From Tenacibaculum haliotis (GTDB lineage Bacteria; Bacteroidota; Bacteroidia; Flavobacteriales; Flavobacteriaceae): a stretch of DNA of 64,000 bases. Location: positions 124,001 to 188,000 of the forward strand of contig NZ_JAOBTH010000027.1 in the NCBI RefSeq assembly GCF_025215075.1, written 5' to 3'. The notes under the pieces are model-generated. The model was given only the letters and a program-made list of their open reading frames with translations. It searched no databases and had not been told where the DNA came from. The translations under genes were made by a program, and so were the position numbers. Of this stretch, positions 17,878 to 28,862 are shown one piece after another (the first letter of the stretch is position 1; each line of letters opens with the position of its first letter).

Positions 17878-19107
17878 ATGGAAAACCTACAAGCGATAAA
17901 ACAACGTTTTGGAATTATCGGTAACGACACACAATTAAACCGCGCTATCGAAAAATCTATTCGTGTGGCTCCTACTGATATTTCAGTTTTAGTTACCGGA
18001 GAAAGTGGTGTAGGTAAAGAAAATATCCCAAAAATAATTCATCAGTTATCACACAGAAAGCACGCAAAGTATATTGCGGTTAACTGTGGTGCTATTCCTG
18101 AAGGAACAATTGACAGTGAATTATTCGGACACGAAAAAGGTGCTTTTACAGGAGCTACAACTGCTCGTAAAGGGTATTTTGAAGTTGCCGATGGCGGAAC
18201 CATTTTTTTAGATGAAGTAGGTGAATTGCCATTAACAACACAAGTACGTTTATTACGTGTTTTAGAAAATGGTGAATTTATAAAAGTAGGATCATCACAA
18301 GTACAAAAAACCGATGTTCGTATTGTTGCGGCTACCAATGTAAACATGCAACAAGCTATTTCTAAAGAAAGATTTAGAGAAGATTTATATTATCGTTTAA
18401 GCACTATTGAAATCGATTTACCAGCTTTACGCGATCGTAACGAAGATATTCATTTATTGTTTCGAAAATTTGCTTCAGATTTTGCACAAAAATACCGAAT
18501 GCCAACAATTCGCTTAGATGATAATGCCACAAAAATATTATTGAATTATCGTTTTCCGGGTAACATTCGTCAATTAAGAAACTTAGCAGAACAAATTTCT
18601 GTTGTTGAAGAAAGTCGCTTAATCACTGCCGAAAAATTGATACAATATCTCCCGAAAAACAATGGGAATTTCCCTGCGGTAATAGGGCAAAAATCTAGCA
18701 ATTCTGATTTTGCCAACGAACGAGATATTATGTATAAAATCTTGTTTGATATGCGTAATGACATCAATGATTTAAAAAAATTGACGTTAGATTTAATGCA
18801 AAATGGAGATGCAGAACAAGTTAAAGAAGAAAATCATGGATTGATAGAAAGAATCTATCAAAAACAAGAACAACCAGAAGATCAAAATATTGAAGTTGTT
18901 CAAATTCCGCAATCATCCGCTACTCAAAACAATTACGAGTATGCTGAAACGATTGAAGAAGACGAAAATTTATCTTTACAAGAAAAAGAAATTGAAATGA
19001 TACGTAAATCTTTAGAAAAAAACAGTAACAAACGTAAATTAGCAGCTAAAGAACTAGGGATTTCTGAACGAACTCTATACCGAAAAATAAAACAATACGA
19101 TTTATAA
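17878..19107 (+). CDS. Sigma-54-dependent transcriptional activator (AAA+ and Fis-type HTH, no receiver)
   Basis: A 409-residue enhancer-binding protein. The AAA+ domain starts almost at once: Walker A GESGVGKE (about 41-48), the sigma-54 contact loop GAFTGAT (about 88-94), Walker B GGTIFLDEVGE, and arginine-finger region FREDLYYRL. The middle holds a charged linker (about 270-365). The C-terminus is a Fis-like helix-turn-helix with NKRKLAAKELGISERTLYRKIK. There is no N-terminal receiver or GAF domain, so its control probably comes from a partner. The neighbourhood (miaB, lptE, secG) is conserved in flavobacteria, suggesting envelope-related targets. Confidence 0.93.
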   Translation: MENLQAIKQRFGIIGNDTQLNRAIEKSIRVAPTDISVLVTGESGVGKENIPKIIHQLSHRKHAKYIAVNCGAIPEGTIDSELFGHEKGAFTGATTARKGYFEVADGGTIFLDEVGELPLTTQVRLLRVLENGEFIKVGSSQVQKTDVRIVAATNVNMQQAISKERFREDLYYRLSTIEIDLPALRDRNEDIHLLFRKFASDFAQKYRMPTIRLDDNATKILLNYRFPGNIRQLRNLAEQISVVEESRLITAEKLIQYLPKNNGNFPAVIGQKSSNSDFANERDIMYKILFDMRNDINDLKKLTLDLMQNGDAEQVKEENHGLIERIYQKQEQPEDQNIEVVQIPQSSATQNNYEYAETIEEDENLSLQEKEIEMIRKSLEKNSNKRKLAAKELGISERTLYRKIKQYDL

Positions 19108-19226
19108 AAAAACAACTGTTCGAGTACTTTCGTTTTTTGGTCGAAAATCGATTACTTCTCGATACTTTTTTTTATTTTTCGCTACCGTTTCAATTCAAAA
19201 AACAAAGTGACAATACGCTTAAAACA

Positions 19227-19736
19227 ATGAGAAAAATTATTTACATCACATTAATTTCTATCGCCGCAACAATTTTAATGATAAGTTGTGGAGCGTATTC
19301 GTTTACAGGTGGAAATACAGGAAAAGCAAAAACCATTCAAGTTGATTTTTTCCAAAATCAGGCGCCTTTAATCGAACCTACATTAAGTCAGAAATTCACA
19401 CAAGATTTACAAGACTTATTTACACGTCAAACAAATTTAACCTTAGTAAAAGCAGGTGGCGATTTACATTTTTACGGTGAAATTGTAGATTATCGTATTA
19501 CACCAATGAGTGCAACTGCCGATCAAACAGCAGCACAAAATCGTTTAACGATTTCGGTAAATGTTATTTACGAAAATAAGTTAGAAGAAAAAGATAATTT
19601 CGAAAAACGCTTTTCTTTTTATTTTGATTATGGTGCTACGCAACAATTATCAGGAGGTGTATTAGACAGTGCCTTAAAAGAAATTTTAGAGAGAATTACA
19701 CAAGATATTTTCAACGCATCAGTTGCTAAATGGTAA
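19227..19736 (+). CDS. lptE: LptE-family LPS assembly lipoprotein
   Basis: A 169-residue lipoprotein. ATG 19227 is chosen because it starts a lipoprotein signal (MRKIIYITLISIAA... ending MISCGAYS, lipid Cys about 21). The mature part is the short mixed fold of LptE-like proteins (GNTGKAKTIQVDFFQNQAPLI, then a FYGEIVDYRITPM strand and NRLTISVNVIYEN). LptE plugs the LptD barrel that places LPS in the outer membrane. Its stop is three bases before the next gene's start, so the two are in one operon. Confidence 0.88.
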   Translation: MRKIIYITLISIAATILMISCGAYSFTGGNTGKAKTIQVDFFQNQAPLIEPTLSQKFTQDLQDLFTRQTNLTLVKAGGDLHFYGEIVDYRITPMSATADQTAAQNRLTISVNVIYENKLEEKDNFEKRFSFYFDYGATQQLSGGVLDSALKEILERITQDIFNASVAKW

Positions 19737-19739
19737 TCA

Positions 19740-20477
19740 TTGGATAAAAAAAACTACATACAAATTTTAGAGAAACCAGTACTTATTTCACAGGAAATTA
19801 GTGCTGAGCTAAAAAATGTTATTCAACAATATCCTTATTTTCAATCAGCAAGAGCTTTGCAATTAAAAACTTTAAAAAGTCAGCACAGCTTTAAATACAA
19901 TAACGAATTAAAAAACACCGCTGCTTATACCACAGATCGCACTGTTTTATTTGATTTTATTACTTCAGAAACATTTAAAGAAAATTCAACTGTAAAAGAA
20001 GAAAAAATACGCTTAAGAGAAATTATTCTTCCAAAGAAAAAAACAAAAGAGATAACGAAAATTAAAGAAGAGTTATCAATAGGTAAACCTCTTTCTTTCT
20101 CTAAGCAGGAATCATTTTCTTTTAACCAATGGATGCAACTTTCTTCTAAAAACACAATAATAAGAGAAACAGCTCCAGACCCTAAAAAAATCATTCCTGC
20201 AAAAAGTTTAGTTAAAAAAGATATCATCGATCGTTTTATAGCATCCTCACCCAAAATAACACGCCCAAGTAAAACGAATCCTACTGAAATTAAGCCTGTT
20301 AAAAGCAAAAAGAAATCGCAATTAGCAACCGAGACTTTAGCCAAGGTGTATCTTGAACAAAAAAAATATGACAGCGCAATACAGGCTTATAAAATATTAA
20401 GTTTGAAATATCCAGAAAAAAGTGGTTTCTTTGCAGACCAAATTAAGAGAATACAAATTTTACAAAAAAATAAATAA
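19740..20477 (+). CDS. Conserved TPR-like protein between lptE and secG, TTG start
   Basis: A 245-residue protein of unknown function. The only in-frame start near the 5' end is TTG at 19740, three bases after the lptE stop; the next Met is past residue 120, so TTG is very likely used. The N-terminal third is helical, the middle is Lys/Pro-rich and probably disordered, and the last ~45 residues (LATETLAKVYLEQKKYDSAIQAYKILSLKYPEKSG) are one tetratricopeptide repeat. The stop overlaps the secG start (TAATG). Its operon place suggests a role in envelope biogenesis or protein export. Confidence 0.8.
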   Translation: MDKKNYIQILEKPVLISQEISAELKNVIQQYPYFQSARALQLKTLKSQHSFKYNNELKNTAAYTTDRTVLFDFITSETFKENSTVKEEKIRLREIILPKKKTKEITKIKEELSIGKPLSFSKQESFSFNQWMQLSSKNTIIRETAPDPKKIIPAKSLVKKDIIDRFIASSPKITRPSKTNPTEIKPVKSKKKSQLATETLAKVYLEQKKYDSAIQAYKILSLKYPEKSGFFADQIKRIQILQKNK

Positions 20478-20821
20478 TGACAACGTATACTTTACTTTTA
20501 GTGTTAATATTGATTGTTGCAATAGCATTAATCTTAATTGTAATGGTGCAAAACCCTAAAGGAGGTGGATTATCTTCTGCTCTTGGTGGTGGTAGCGCTC
20601 AAAACATTGGTGGCGTACAAAATACAAATAGCTTTTTAGATAAATCTACTTGGACTTTAGCTATCGCAATGTTTGCTTTAATTTTAATCGCAAACTTCGC
20701 TATACCTAGAGGTAACTCAGCTGATGCTCCTCAATTAGATAGCGCTTTAGAAAACGTAGAAGCTACAAGTCCTGTTGCAGTTCCTACAACAAACGATACT
20801 ACAAAAGATAGTGTAAACTAA
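20477..20821 (+). CDS. secG: Preprotein translocase subunit SecG
   Basis: A 114-residue inner-membrane protein of the SecYEG channel. It has two transmembrane helices (about 3-22 and 54-73) joined by the conserved loop MVQNPKGGGLSSALGGGSAQ. An acidic Thr/Asp-rich C-terminal tail is common in Bacteroidota SecG. Its ATG overlaps the stop of the TPR-like gene, and a strong terminator follows, so the lptE-TPR-secG operon ends here. Confidence 0.95.
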   Translation: MTTYTLLLVLILIVAIALILIVMVQNPKGGGLSSALGGGSAQNIGGVQNTNSFLDKSTWTLAIAMFALILIANFAIPRGNSADAPQLDSALENVEATSPVAVPTTNDTTKDSVN

Positions 20822-20841
20822 TCTTAACAACATATAATATC

Positions 20842-20875
20842 AAATGCCAACGTAATGACACGTTGGCATTTTTTT
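20842..20875 (+). terminator. Terminator after secG
   Basis: Perfect 12-bp stem AAATGCCAACGT (20842-20853) / ACGTTGGCATTT (20860-20871) with a long T-run. Confidence 0.9.
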
Positions 20876-20983
20876 TACATACAATTTAATGGATTTAGAA
20901 AAAGTGGCATATAATTTTTAATGGCATAATTTCTGACTATTTTTAAAGCATAAAAACAAACACTTAATCATAACTTATATAAA

Positions 20984-21259
20984 ATGGGATTAAATATTAA
21001 ACCTTTAGCAGACAGAGTTCTTGTAGAACCAGCTGCAGCAGAGACTACCACAGCATCAGGACTTATTATTCCAGATAACGCGAAGGAAAAACCACAAAAA
21101 GGAACTGTTGTTGCTATAGGAAACGGAACTAAAGACGAGCCTTTAACGGTAAAAGTTGGTGATACTGTTTTATACGGAAAGTATGCTGGAACAGAGTTAA
21201 AACATGAAGGAAGTGATTATTTAATTATGAGAGAAAGCGATATTTTCGCTATCATATAA
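20984..21259 (+). CDS. groES: Co-chaperonin GroES
   Basis: A 91-residue GroES. It begins [15 protein letters not shown] and has the mobile loop [19 protein letters not shown] that contacts GroEL; it ends [13 protein letters not shown]. Length is normal. It is 42 bases before groEL, so one operon. No CIRCE-type inverted repeat is visible upstream, so heat control is by another means. Confidence 0.97.
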   Translation: MGLNIKPLADRVLVEPAAAETTTASGLIIPDNAKEKPQKGTVVAIGNGTKDEPLTVKVGDTVLYGKYAGTELKHEGSDYLIMRESDIFAII

Positions 21260-21286
21260 TTTTTTCACTCACTTAATAATTAATAA

Positions 21287-22930
<1,644 letters not shown>

Positions 22931-22954
22931 TGGCGAGTCGCTACAGACAGATAT

Positions 22955-22990
22955 AAAAAACCTCGATAATTAATTATCGAGGTTTTTATT
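22955..22990. terminator. Terminator after groEL
   Basis: AAAAACCTCGATAATT and AATTATCGAGGTTTTT form a near-perfect palindrome, with T-runs on both strands, between convergent genes. Confidence 0.88.
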
Positions 22991-23069
22991 TTTATATCTT
23001 TTTACTATGATTGATTCTCTTATATAAATTAGGTTAAATGAAATGCTAGTAGAAATAAGTAAATCCATT

Positions 23070-24047
23070 TTAAATCTTACGCTCTACAACATAATCTATC
23101 ATTTGTTGCAAGGAGTTTTTATATGCTGATTCTGGGAAGTTATTTAATATTGCTAATGCCTTATTTTTATAACTATGCATTTTAGTTGTTGCATACTCTA
23201 AGCCGCCATTTGTGTTCACAAAAGCTATAACTTCTTTTACACGTTTTTTATTAGTGTTATGCTTTTTTACAGAATTGATCAACCAAGATTTTTCTTTTTT
23301 AGAACAGTTATTTAAGGTATAAATTAACGGCAATGTCATTTTTTGTTCCTTTATATCAATACCGGTTGGCTTCCCTATTTCGTCTTCTGTATAATCAAAT
23401 AAATCATCTTTAATTTGAAAAGCGATTCCGATATATTCTCCAAACTTTCGCATTTTCTGCACTATTTCATTACTTGCACCTACTGATGCTGCTCCAATAC
23501 CACAACAAGCAGCTATTAAGGTTGCTGTTTTCTGTCGGATGATTTCAAAATATATTTCCTCGGTAATATCTAGTTTCCGTGCTTTTTCTATCTGTAATAA
23601 TTCACCTTCACTCATTTCACGCACTGCGATAGAAATCAGTTTAAGAATATCAAAATCTTCATTATCAATAGAAAGCAATAGCCCTTTTGACAATAAAAAA
23701 TCACCTACTAAAACGGCTATTTTATTTTTCCAAAGTGCATTTACAGAGAAAAATCCACGACGACGATTACTATCGTCTACAACATCATCATGTACTAAAG
23801 TTGCGGTGTGAATTAATTCTACTACCGAAGCTCCTCGATAAGTTCGTTCGTCAAAACCACCATCAGAAACCATTTTGGCTACTAAAAAAACAAACATCGG
23901 CCGCATTTGTTTTCCTTTTCTACGAACAATATAATACGTAATTCTATTTAATAAAGGAACCTTTGACAACATCGAATCTTTGAACTTAGTCTCAAAGAGT
24001 TCCATCTCGTTTTTAATGGGAAGTTTAATTTGTTCTACTGGCTTCAT
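23070..24047 (-). CDS. Polyprenyl (all-trans) diphosphate synthase
   Basis: A 325-residue trans-isoprenyl diphosphate synthase. The first Asp-rich motif reads LVHDDVVDD (D87-D92) and the second IKDDLFDYTED (about 216). It elongates allylic diphosphate with isopentenyl diphosphate, probably to make the side chain of menaquinone, the quinone used by flavobacteria. Chain length is set by residues before the first motif and cannot be fixed here. It is followed downstream by no co-oriented gene. Confidence 0.92.
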   Translation of the reverse strand: MKPVEQIKLPIKNEMELFETKFKDSMLSKVPLLNRITYYIVRRKGKQMRPMFVFLVAKMVSDGGFDERTYRGASVVELIHTATLVHDDVVDDSNRRRGFFSVNALWKNKIAVLVGDFLLSKGLLLSIDNEDFDILKLISIAVREMSEGELLQIEKARKLDITEEIYFEIIRQKTATLIAACCGIGAASVGASNEIVQKMRKFGEYIGIAFQIKDDLFDYTEDEIGKPTGIDIKEQKMTLPLIYTLNNCSKKEKSWLINSVKKHNTNKKRVKEVIAFVNTNGGLEYATTKMHSYKNKALAILNNFPESAYKNSLQQMIDYVVERKI

Positions 24048-24071
24048 TGTTTATCAAAAGTAAGAAAATTT

Positions 24072-24815
24072 TTAGTTTTCAATAGCTCTAATTCTTTTTA
24101 ATCTAGCCCAAGCTAATTTATGTCTTCTTTTATAAAAAGACATGGTTCCTCTATCTAATCCGAAGTAAAAAAAACTAATTCCGGCTGGTGGATTGGCACT
24201 TGGTAAAAAACTAAAAGTATCGAACGCTGTTGTTGGCCACCACCAACATTGGTAAGTAGTTCCTATAAGTTCTAAACAGGCTACTACGAAATACATTGCT
24301 AAATAAAATAATCGTTCATTTGGGTGTTTTCTTAAAAAATAAAAAACCAACAATGTTAAACCAAAGCCAAACACATCGTTTTTAGCTATTAAAAAGTAGG
24401 TGGCAAAAATTAATATTATTACAGAAAACACTTTCTCAATCTTCTCTCGATATTTTTTAACTTTCGATTTCCTGCTAAAATAATAAACTCCTAAAAAAAC
24501 AACGGCGTGTCCTGGCGGTACATAATGCGGTACATTTTCTAATCTGTAAGTATACATCCCCAATACTATTGAAAAGAAATATTCTCCAATAATTGCGATT
24601 AGTACTGCATAAATTATTTGTTCTTTAACTCTTGCTGTAGCTGCAAAATATAAGTAAAGCAAAACGATACACATTATAGCTGTTGAAATCCACTGAGCAT
24701 ATTCAGTATAAGCTACAAAATACTTACTATCAAAATACAATCCTACAGCAATAAAAAAAACTAATAAACCTAACGTTTTAAAAGTTTGACCAAAAAGGGT
24801 TTTAGATAAATTCAT
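24072..24815 (-). CDS. Conserved integral membrane protein of unknown function
   Basis: A 247-residue protein with about seven hydrophobic segments across its length. It has a conserved-looking centre NVPHYVPPGHAVVFLGVYYFSRK and a Trp-rich segment TTYQCWWWPTTAF. I do not recognise a characterised family. It overlaps the end of rlmN by one base (TAATG), so it is translationally coupled to it, and the polyprenyl synthase gene follows 24 bases later in the same direction. Confidence 0.75.
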   Translation of the reverse strand: MNLSKTLFGQTFKTLGLLVFFIAVGLYFDSKYFVAYTEYAQWISTAIMCIVLLYLYFAATARVKEQIIYAVLIAIIGEYFFSIVLGMYTYRLENVPHYVPPGHAVVFLGVYYFSRKSKVKKYREKIEKVFSVIILIFATYFLIAKNDVFGFGLTLLVFYFLRKHPNERLFYLAMYFVVACLELIGTTYQCWWWPTTAFDTFSFLPSANPPAGISFFYFGLDRGTMSFYKRRHKLAWARLKRIRAIEN

Positions 24816-25855
24816 TACGATTTATTAGCTAATTGACCACAAGCTGCGTCGATATCTTTTCCGCGTGAACGACGAACGTTTACGGTAATATCATGCATTT
24901 CTAAATTCGATATATAATTGTTGATTGCTTCTGGACTTGCTTGTTGAAACTCACCATCATCAATAGGATTATATTCTATTAAATTAACCTTACAAGGAAC
25001 GTATTTACAAAATTGAATTAAGGCATTAATATCCTCTCTTTTATCGTTAATTCCTCCCCAAACTACATATTCGTACGTAATCATTCTCTCGGTTTTCTCG
25101 TACCAATATTCTAACGCTTCTTTTAAGTCTTTTAACGGAAAAGTAGCATTAAATGGCATGATAGATGTACGAACCTCATCAATAGCAGAGTGTAATGAAA
25201 CAGCTAAATTAAATTTAACCTCATCATCTGCCATTTTCTTAATTATTTTAGGCACGCCTGATGTAGAAACCGTAATACGTTTAGGAGACATTCCTAAACC
25301 TTCTGGAGACGTAATTTTATCGATCGATTTAATTACGTTGTTGTAATTCATCAAAGGTTCTCCCATCCCCATAAAAACAATATTAGAAAGCTTTCTATCA
25401 TAGTACAACAAGCTTTCTTTATTGATGGCTGCTACTTGATCGTAAATCTCATCTGGATTTAAGTTTCGCATTCTTTTTAAACGAGATGTTGCGCAAAAAC
25501 GACAATCTAAACTACAACCAACTTGGCTAGATACACAAGCAGTTGTTCGTGTTTTTGTTGGTATTAAAACCGACTCTACCACTAAACCATCGTGTAAACG
25601 AACTGCATTTTTTACAGTTCCGTCTTTACTACGCTGCATATTATCAACCTGAATGTGGTTAATTACAAAGTTTTCGTCTAGCATTTTACGAGTATCTTTC
25701 GATAAATTGGTCATATCATCAAATGAATGTGCCGATTTACTCCACAGCCATTCATATATCTGATTACCACGAAATGCCTTATCTCCGTTTGCTACAAAAA
25801 AATTACGTAATTGTTCTTTTGTTAATGCGCGTATGTCTTTTTTCTTAATTTCCAT
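24815..25855 (-). CDS. rlmN: Dual-specificity RNA methyltransferase RlmN
   Basis: A 346-residue radical-SAM enzyme that methylates C2 of A2503 in 23S rRNA and A37 in some tRNAs. ATG 25855 (MEIKKKDIRALTKEQL) is chosen; the longer frame would include the promoter. The cluster motif is GCSLDCRFCATS; the two resolving Cys are in the NVVWGG-type region before the end and in DAACGQL at the C-terminus. A -7 box lies just 7 bases upstream, so the mRNA may have almost no leader. Confidence 0.96.
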   Translation of the reverse strand: MEIKKKDIRALTKEQLRNFFVANGDKAFRGNQIYEWLWSKSAHSFDDMTNLSKDTRKMLDENFVINHIQVDNMQRSKDGTVKNAVRLHDGLVVESVLIPTKTRTTACVSSQVGCSLDCRFCATSRLKRMRNLNPDEIYDQVAAINKESLLYYDRKLSNIVFMGMGEPLMNYNNVIKSIDKITSPEGLGMSPKRITVSTSGVPKIIKKMADDEVKFNLAVSLHSAIDEVRTSIMPFNATFPLKDLKEALEYWYEKTERMITYEYVVWGGINDKREDINALIQFCKYVPCKVNLIEYNPIDDGEFQQASPEAINNYISNLEMHDITVNVRRSRGKDIDAACGQLANKS

Positions 25856-25861
25856 TGGGTG

Positions 25862-25869
25862 CAAAAATA
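25862..25869 (-). promoter_or_regulatory. -7 element (TATTTTTG) for rlmN
   Basis: Exact match to TAnnTTTG on the minus strand, ending 7 bases before the rlmN ATG. The terminator of queA lies directly upstream. Confidence 0.55.
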
Positions 25870-25872
25870 CAC

Positions 25873-25902
25873 AAAACCTCACAAGTAATCTTGTGAGGTT
25901 TT
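25873..25902 (-). terminator. Terminator of queA
   Basis: Perfect 13-bp stem AAAACCTCACAAG / CTTGTGAGGTTTT with loop TAAT, 24 bases after the queA stop. Confidence 0.88.
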
Positions 25903-25925
25903 ATAATTCGTTTAAATCTATAGTA

Positions 25926-26975
25926 TTATAAAATCAACATCGCGTCTCCGTACGAGTGAAATTTATATTTCTCTTTAATTGCCTCTTCATATGCTTCCAT
26001 CATAAAGTCGTGTCCTGCAAAAGCAGAAACAGTCATCATTAAGGTTGATTTTGGTGTATGAAAATTTGTAATCATACAGTTTGCAACACTAAAATCAAAT
26101 GGAGGAAATATAAATTTATTTGTCCAACCATCAAATTCCTTTAACTTACGTTTAGAAGTAATTGCAGATTCTGTTGCTCTCATTACAGTTGTTCCAACAG
26201 CACAAACTCTTTTCTTTTTAGCTAAAGCATCGTTTACCATATCTGCAGTCGCTTGCGTTACGTTAATCTTTTCAGAGTCCATTTTATGCTTCGATAAATC
26301 TTCTACCTCAACCGGATTAAAAGTTCCTAAACCTACATGTAACGTAGTTTCAGCAAAATCTATTCCTTTAATTTCTAAACGCTTCATTAAGTGTTTAGAA
26401 AAATGTAATCCTGCTGCTGGTGCTGCTACAGCTCCTTCATGTTTTGCATAAATTGTTTGGTAACGATCTTCATCTGTTGCCTCTACCTCACGCTTTATAT
26501 ATTTAGGCAATGGTGTTTCACCTAACTTTACTAATTTTTCTCTAAACTCTTCGTAAGGCCCGTCGTATAAGAAACGTAAAGTTCTACCACGAGATGTTGT
26601 ATTATCAATAACCTCAGCTACTAAACTTTCGTCATCACCAAAAAACAACTTGTTTCCGATTCTAATCTTTCTTGCTGGATCTACTAATACATCCCACAAA
26701 CGATTTTCAGCATTTAACTCACGTAATAAAAATACTTCAATACGTGCGCCAGTTTTTTCTTTATTCCCGTACATACGAGCAGGAAAAACCTTTGTATTGT
26801 TTAACATCATTACATCTCCTTCATCAAAATAATTGATTAAATCTTTAAATAATTTATGTTCAATTTTTTGAGTATCTCTGTGCAACACCATTAAACGTGC
26901 TTCATCTCTATGCTCTGATGGATATTCTGCTAATAATTCATCTGGTAATTCAAAACTAAAATTCGATAACTTCAT
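25926..26975 (-). CDS. queA: S-adenosylmethionine:tRNA ribosyltransferase-isomerase QueA
   Basis: A 349-residue enzyme that transfers the ribosyl part of SAM to preQ1 in tRNA, making epoxyqueuosine. Family motifs are seen: [12 protein letters not shown] near residue 60, [19 protein letters not shown] about 175-195, and the C-terminal [18 protein letters not shown]. Length is typical. It has its own promoter and terminator. Confidence 0.96.
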   Translation of the reverse strand: MKLSNFSFELPDELLAEYPSEHRDEARLMVLHRDTQKIEHKLFKDLINYFDEGDVMMLNNTKVFPARMYGNKEKTGARIEVFLLRELNAENRLWDVLVDPARKIRIGNKLFFGDDESLVAEVIDNTTSRGRTLRFLYDGPYEEFREKLVKLGETPLPKYIKREVEATDEDRYQTIYAKHEGAVAAPAAGLHFSKHLMKRLEIKGIDFAETTLHVGLGTFNPVEVEDLSKHKMDSEKINVTQATADMVNDALAKKKRVCAVGTTVMRATESAITSKRKLKEFDGWTNKFIFPPFDFSVANCMITNFHTPKSTLMMTVSAFAGHDFMMEAYEEAIKEKYKFHSYGDAMLIL

Positions 26976-26995
26976 AAATCTTTTTTTCCTATGCG

Positions 26996-27027
26996 CAAAT
27001 ATACAATCTCGACATAGGCCTTGTCAA
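26996..27027 (-). promoter_or_regulatory. queA promoter
   Basis: On the minus strand TTG (27025-27027), 21 bases, then TATATTTG (26996-27003), an exact TAnnTTTG, 21 bases before the queA ATG. Confidence 0.65.
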
Positions 27028-27039
27028 GCAATTCGGCTT

Positions 27040-28272
27040 TTATTTTCCTTTAATCATTTCTATTCCTACTTGTTGCATATCTTTCCAAAAATTACGGTAC
27101 GATTTCGTAACTACTTCTGCATCTAAAATTTCAATACTTGTTTTTAATGCTAGTGGTGTAAATGCCATTGCCATTCTATGATCGTTATAAGTGGCTATAT
27201 TTATATTTTTATTGATGCTATTTGCAACCTTTAAATGCAAACTTTGATTAGTTATACTAATATTTGCCCCTAACTTAGTTAATTCTGCTTTTAAAGCTTC
27301 TAATCGATCGGTTTCTTTTATTTTTAAGGTATGTAATCCTGATAAATCACAAGCAACTCCTAATCCAAAACAAGTTACTGTAATCGTCTGAGCAATATCT
27401 GGCGCATTTTTTAAATCTTCGTTTAAAATAGCAGTATTATGTATTGCTTCTTTCGTTAAAACAATGGTATTTTCTTGAAACGTAGTTACAACTCCAAAAT
27501 GATTATAAATTCTTGCTAAGCAATTATCACCCTGTAAACTATCTTTTTTATAGGCTGATAATTTCACTGACGATCCTATTTCACTCAATGCAATTAGCGA
27601 ATAAAAATAAGATGCAGAACTCCAATCTGATTCTACTACGATATCCTGAGCAGATACTTCAGGTTGATTTTTAATAGTGATAACACTCCCCTCAAAACTT
27701 GCAGAAACACCTATTTGATGTAACAAAGTTAATGTCATTTTTATATACGGAACAGAAGTAATATTACCTTTTAATTCAATTACTAATCCGTTTTTTAAAC
27801 TTGATGCAATTAACATTAAAGCCGAAATATACTGACTACTTACATTGCCATCAATAGCAACTTTAGTTATCAATAATTCTTTTCCTGTAATTTTAATTGG
27901 CGGATATCCGTCTTTTTCTAAATACTCAATATCGGCACCTAAGTCACGAAGAGCATTTACTAATATTTCAATCGGTCGATTATGCATTCTGTCTGACCCT
28001 TGTAACACTTTTACTGCACCTTTTTTACTAGCAAAAAAAGCAGTTAAAAAACGCATTGCTGTACCAGCGTGACCAATATCTGCAATTTCATTTTCCGACG
28101 ACAATGCTTCTTGTAAATGATGCGTATCATCAGAGTCTGATAAATTATGAATGCTAATATTCGGATATAATTGCTGTAAAATTAATAACCTGTTAGATTC
28201 ACTTTTTGAACCCGAAATAGTTACTTCAGTATTAATTTTAGAGGCTTTTTTTGTTGCTAGTTGTAAGTTCAT
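27040..28272 (-). CDS. aroA: 3-phosphoshikimate 1-carboxyvinyltransferase (EPSP synthase)
   Basis: A 410-residue enzyme of the shikimate pathway joining shikimate-3-phosphate and PEP. The N-terminal SGSKSESNRLLIL (substrate binding), GHAGTAMRFLTAF (the LPGxxGTAMR-type loop), DRMHNRPI, and the C-terminal KETDRL and NDHRMAMA motifs are all present. It is slightly short for the family, as in other Bacteroidota. It lies 64 bases upstream of queA in the same direction, but queA has its own promoter. Confidence 0.95.
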   Translation of the reverse strand: MNLQLATKKASKINTEVTISGSKSESNRLLILQQLYPNISIHNLSDSDDTHHLQEALSSENEIADIGHAGTAMRFLTAFFASKKGAVKVLQGSDRMHNRPIEILVNALRDLGADIEYLEKDGYPPIKITGKELLITKVAIDGNVSSQYISALMLIASSLKNGLVIELKGNITSVPYIKMTLTLLHQIGVSASFEGSVITIKNQPEVSAQDIVVESDWSSASYFYSLIALSEIGSSVKLSAYKKDSLQGDNCLARIYNHFGVVTTFQENTIVLTKEAIHNTAILNEDLKNAPDIAQTITVTCFGLGVACDLSGLHTLKIKETDRLEALKAELTKLGANISITNQSLHLKVANSINKNINIATYNDHRMAMAFTPLALKTSIEILDAEVVTKSYRNFWKDMQQVGIEMIKGK

Positions 28273-28338
28273 TTATGTAGACTTCCTTATGTTATATCGA
28301 TTCAGAATGACGTTTTGATATTGAATTAGACATTCATA

Positions 28339-28611
28339 TTATTTATTTTTCCATGCATTATTCCATCCTTTTCTTACAGCGTGAAAAACTCTAAAGAAAA
28401 TTGAAAAAAAGATGGCTTGAATTAAAATTTGTCTCCAATCAAAACTCATTGATTCAAAAAACAAACTTCCTATAAAATTTGTTGTTACAAACATTAAAAA
28501 TAACAAAGGAACATAAACAACAATGTATTTTAAAATTGATATTTTGTTTATCAATTCGGTTTCTTCATTGATGTTTTTGGTTAGTTTATCCTCTATTTTT
28601 TTAACATTCAT
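28339..28611 (-). CDS. Small membrane protein, unknown
   Basis: A 90-residue protein with a charged N-terminal helix (KKIEDKLTKNINEETELINK) and two hydrophobic segments (about 28-50 and 62-80). No known family recognised. It lies two bases after another small membrane-protein gene, in the leftward run starting at the MFS gene region, and may be co-transcribed with it. Confidence 0.6.
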   Translation of the reverse strand: MNVKKIEDKLTKNINEETELINKISILKYIVVYVPLLFLMFVTTNFIGSLFFESMSFDWRQILIQAIFFSIFFRVFHAVRKGWNNAWKNK

Positions 28612-28613
28612 TT

Positions 28614-28862
28614 TTACTTCATTCTTTTATTTACCACATAAACAGCATATAAAATACTCACTACAACTTTGGGTAAGAAAAAACGCATCCATAATTTATT
28701 TGCAAAGTGAAAATTATAAACGGTTTCAAAATCTCCTGAAAAAAGTGCGCCTCCTGTTTTAAAAATTACAGAAAATAACGAGATTATTATAATCAGAAAA
28801 ATGGCCAATTTTAATACATTAATCCAAAATAAAGATTGTTTACTATTTTTACTAAAACTCAT
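28614..28862 (-). CDS. Small membrane protein, unknown
   Basis: An 82-residue protein with two predicted membrane helices (about 12-33 and 59-77) separated by a Phe/Asn-rich segment. Its start overlaps by one base the stop of the upstream nucleotide pyrophosphohydrolase gene (TAATG), which argues that it is real and translated. Function unknown. Confidence 0.65.
   Translation of the reverse strand: MSFSKNSKQSLFWINVLKLAIFLIIIISLFSVIFKTGGALFSGDFETVYNFHFANKLWMRFFLPKVVVSILYAVYVVNKRMK

Noticed and set aside
20880-20983. CIRCE operator before groES
   Set aside because: No TTAGCACTC/GAGTGCTAA-type inverted repeat is present.
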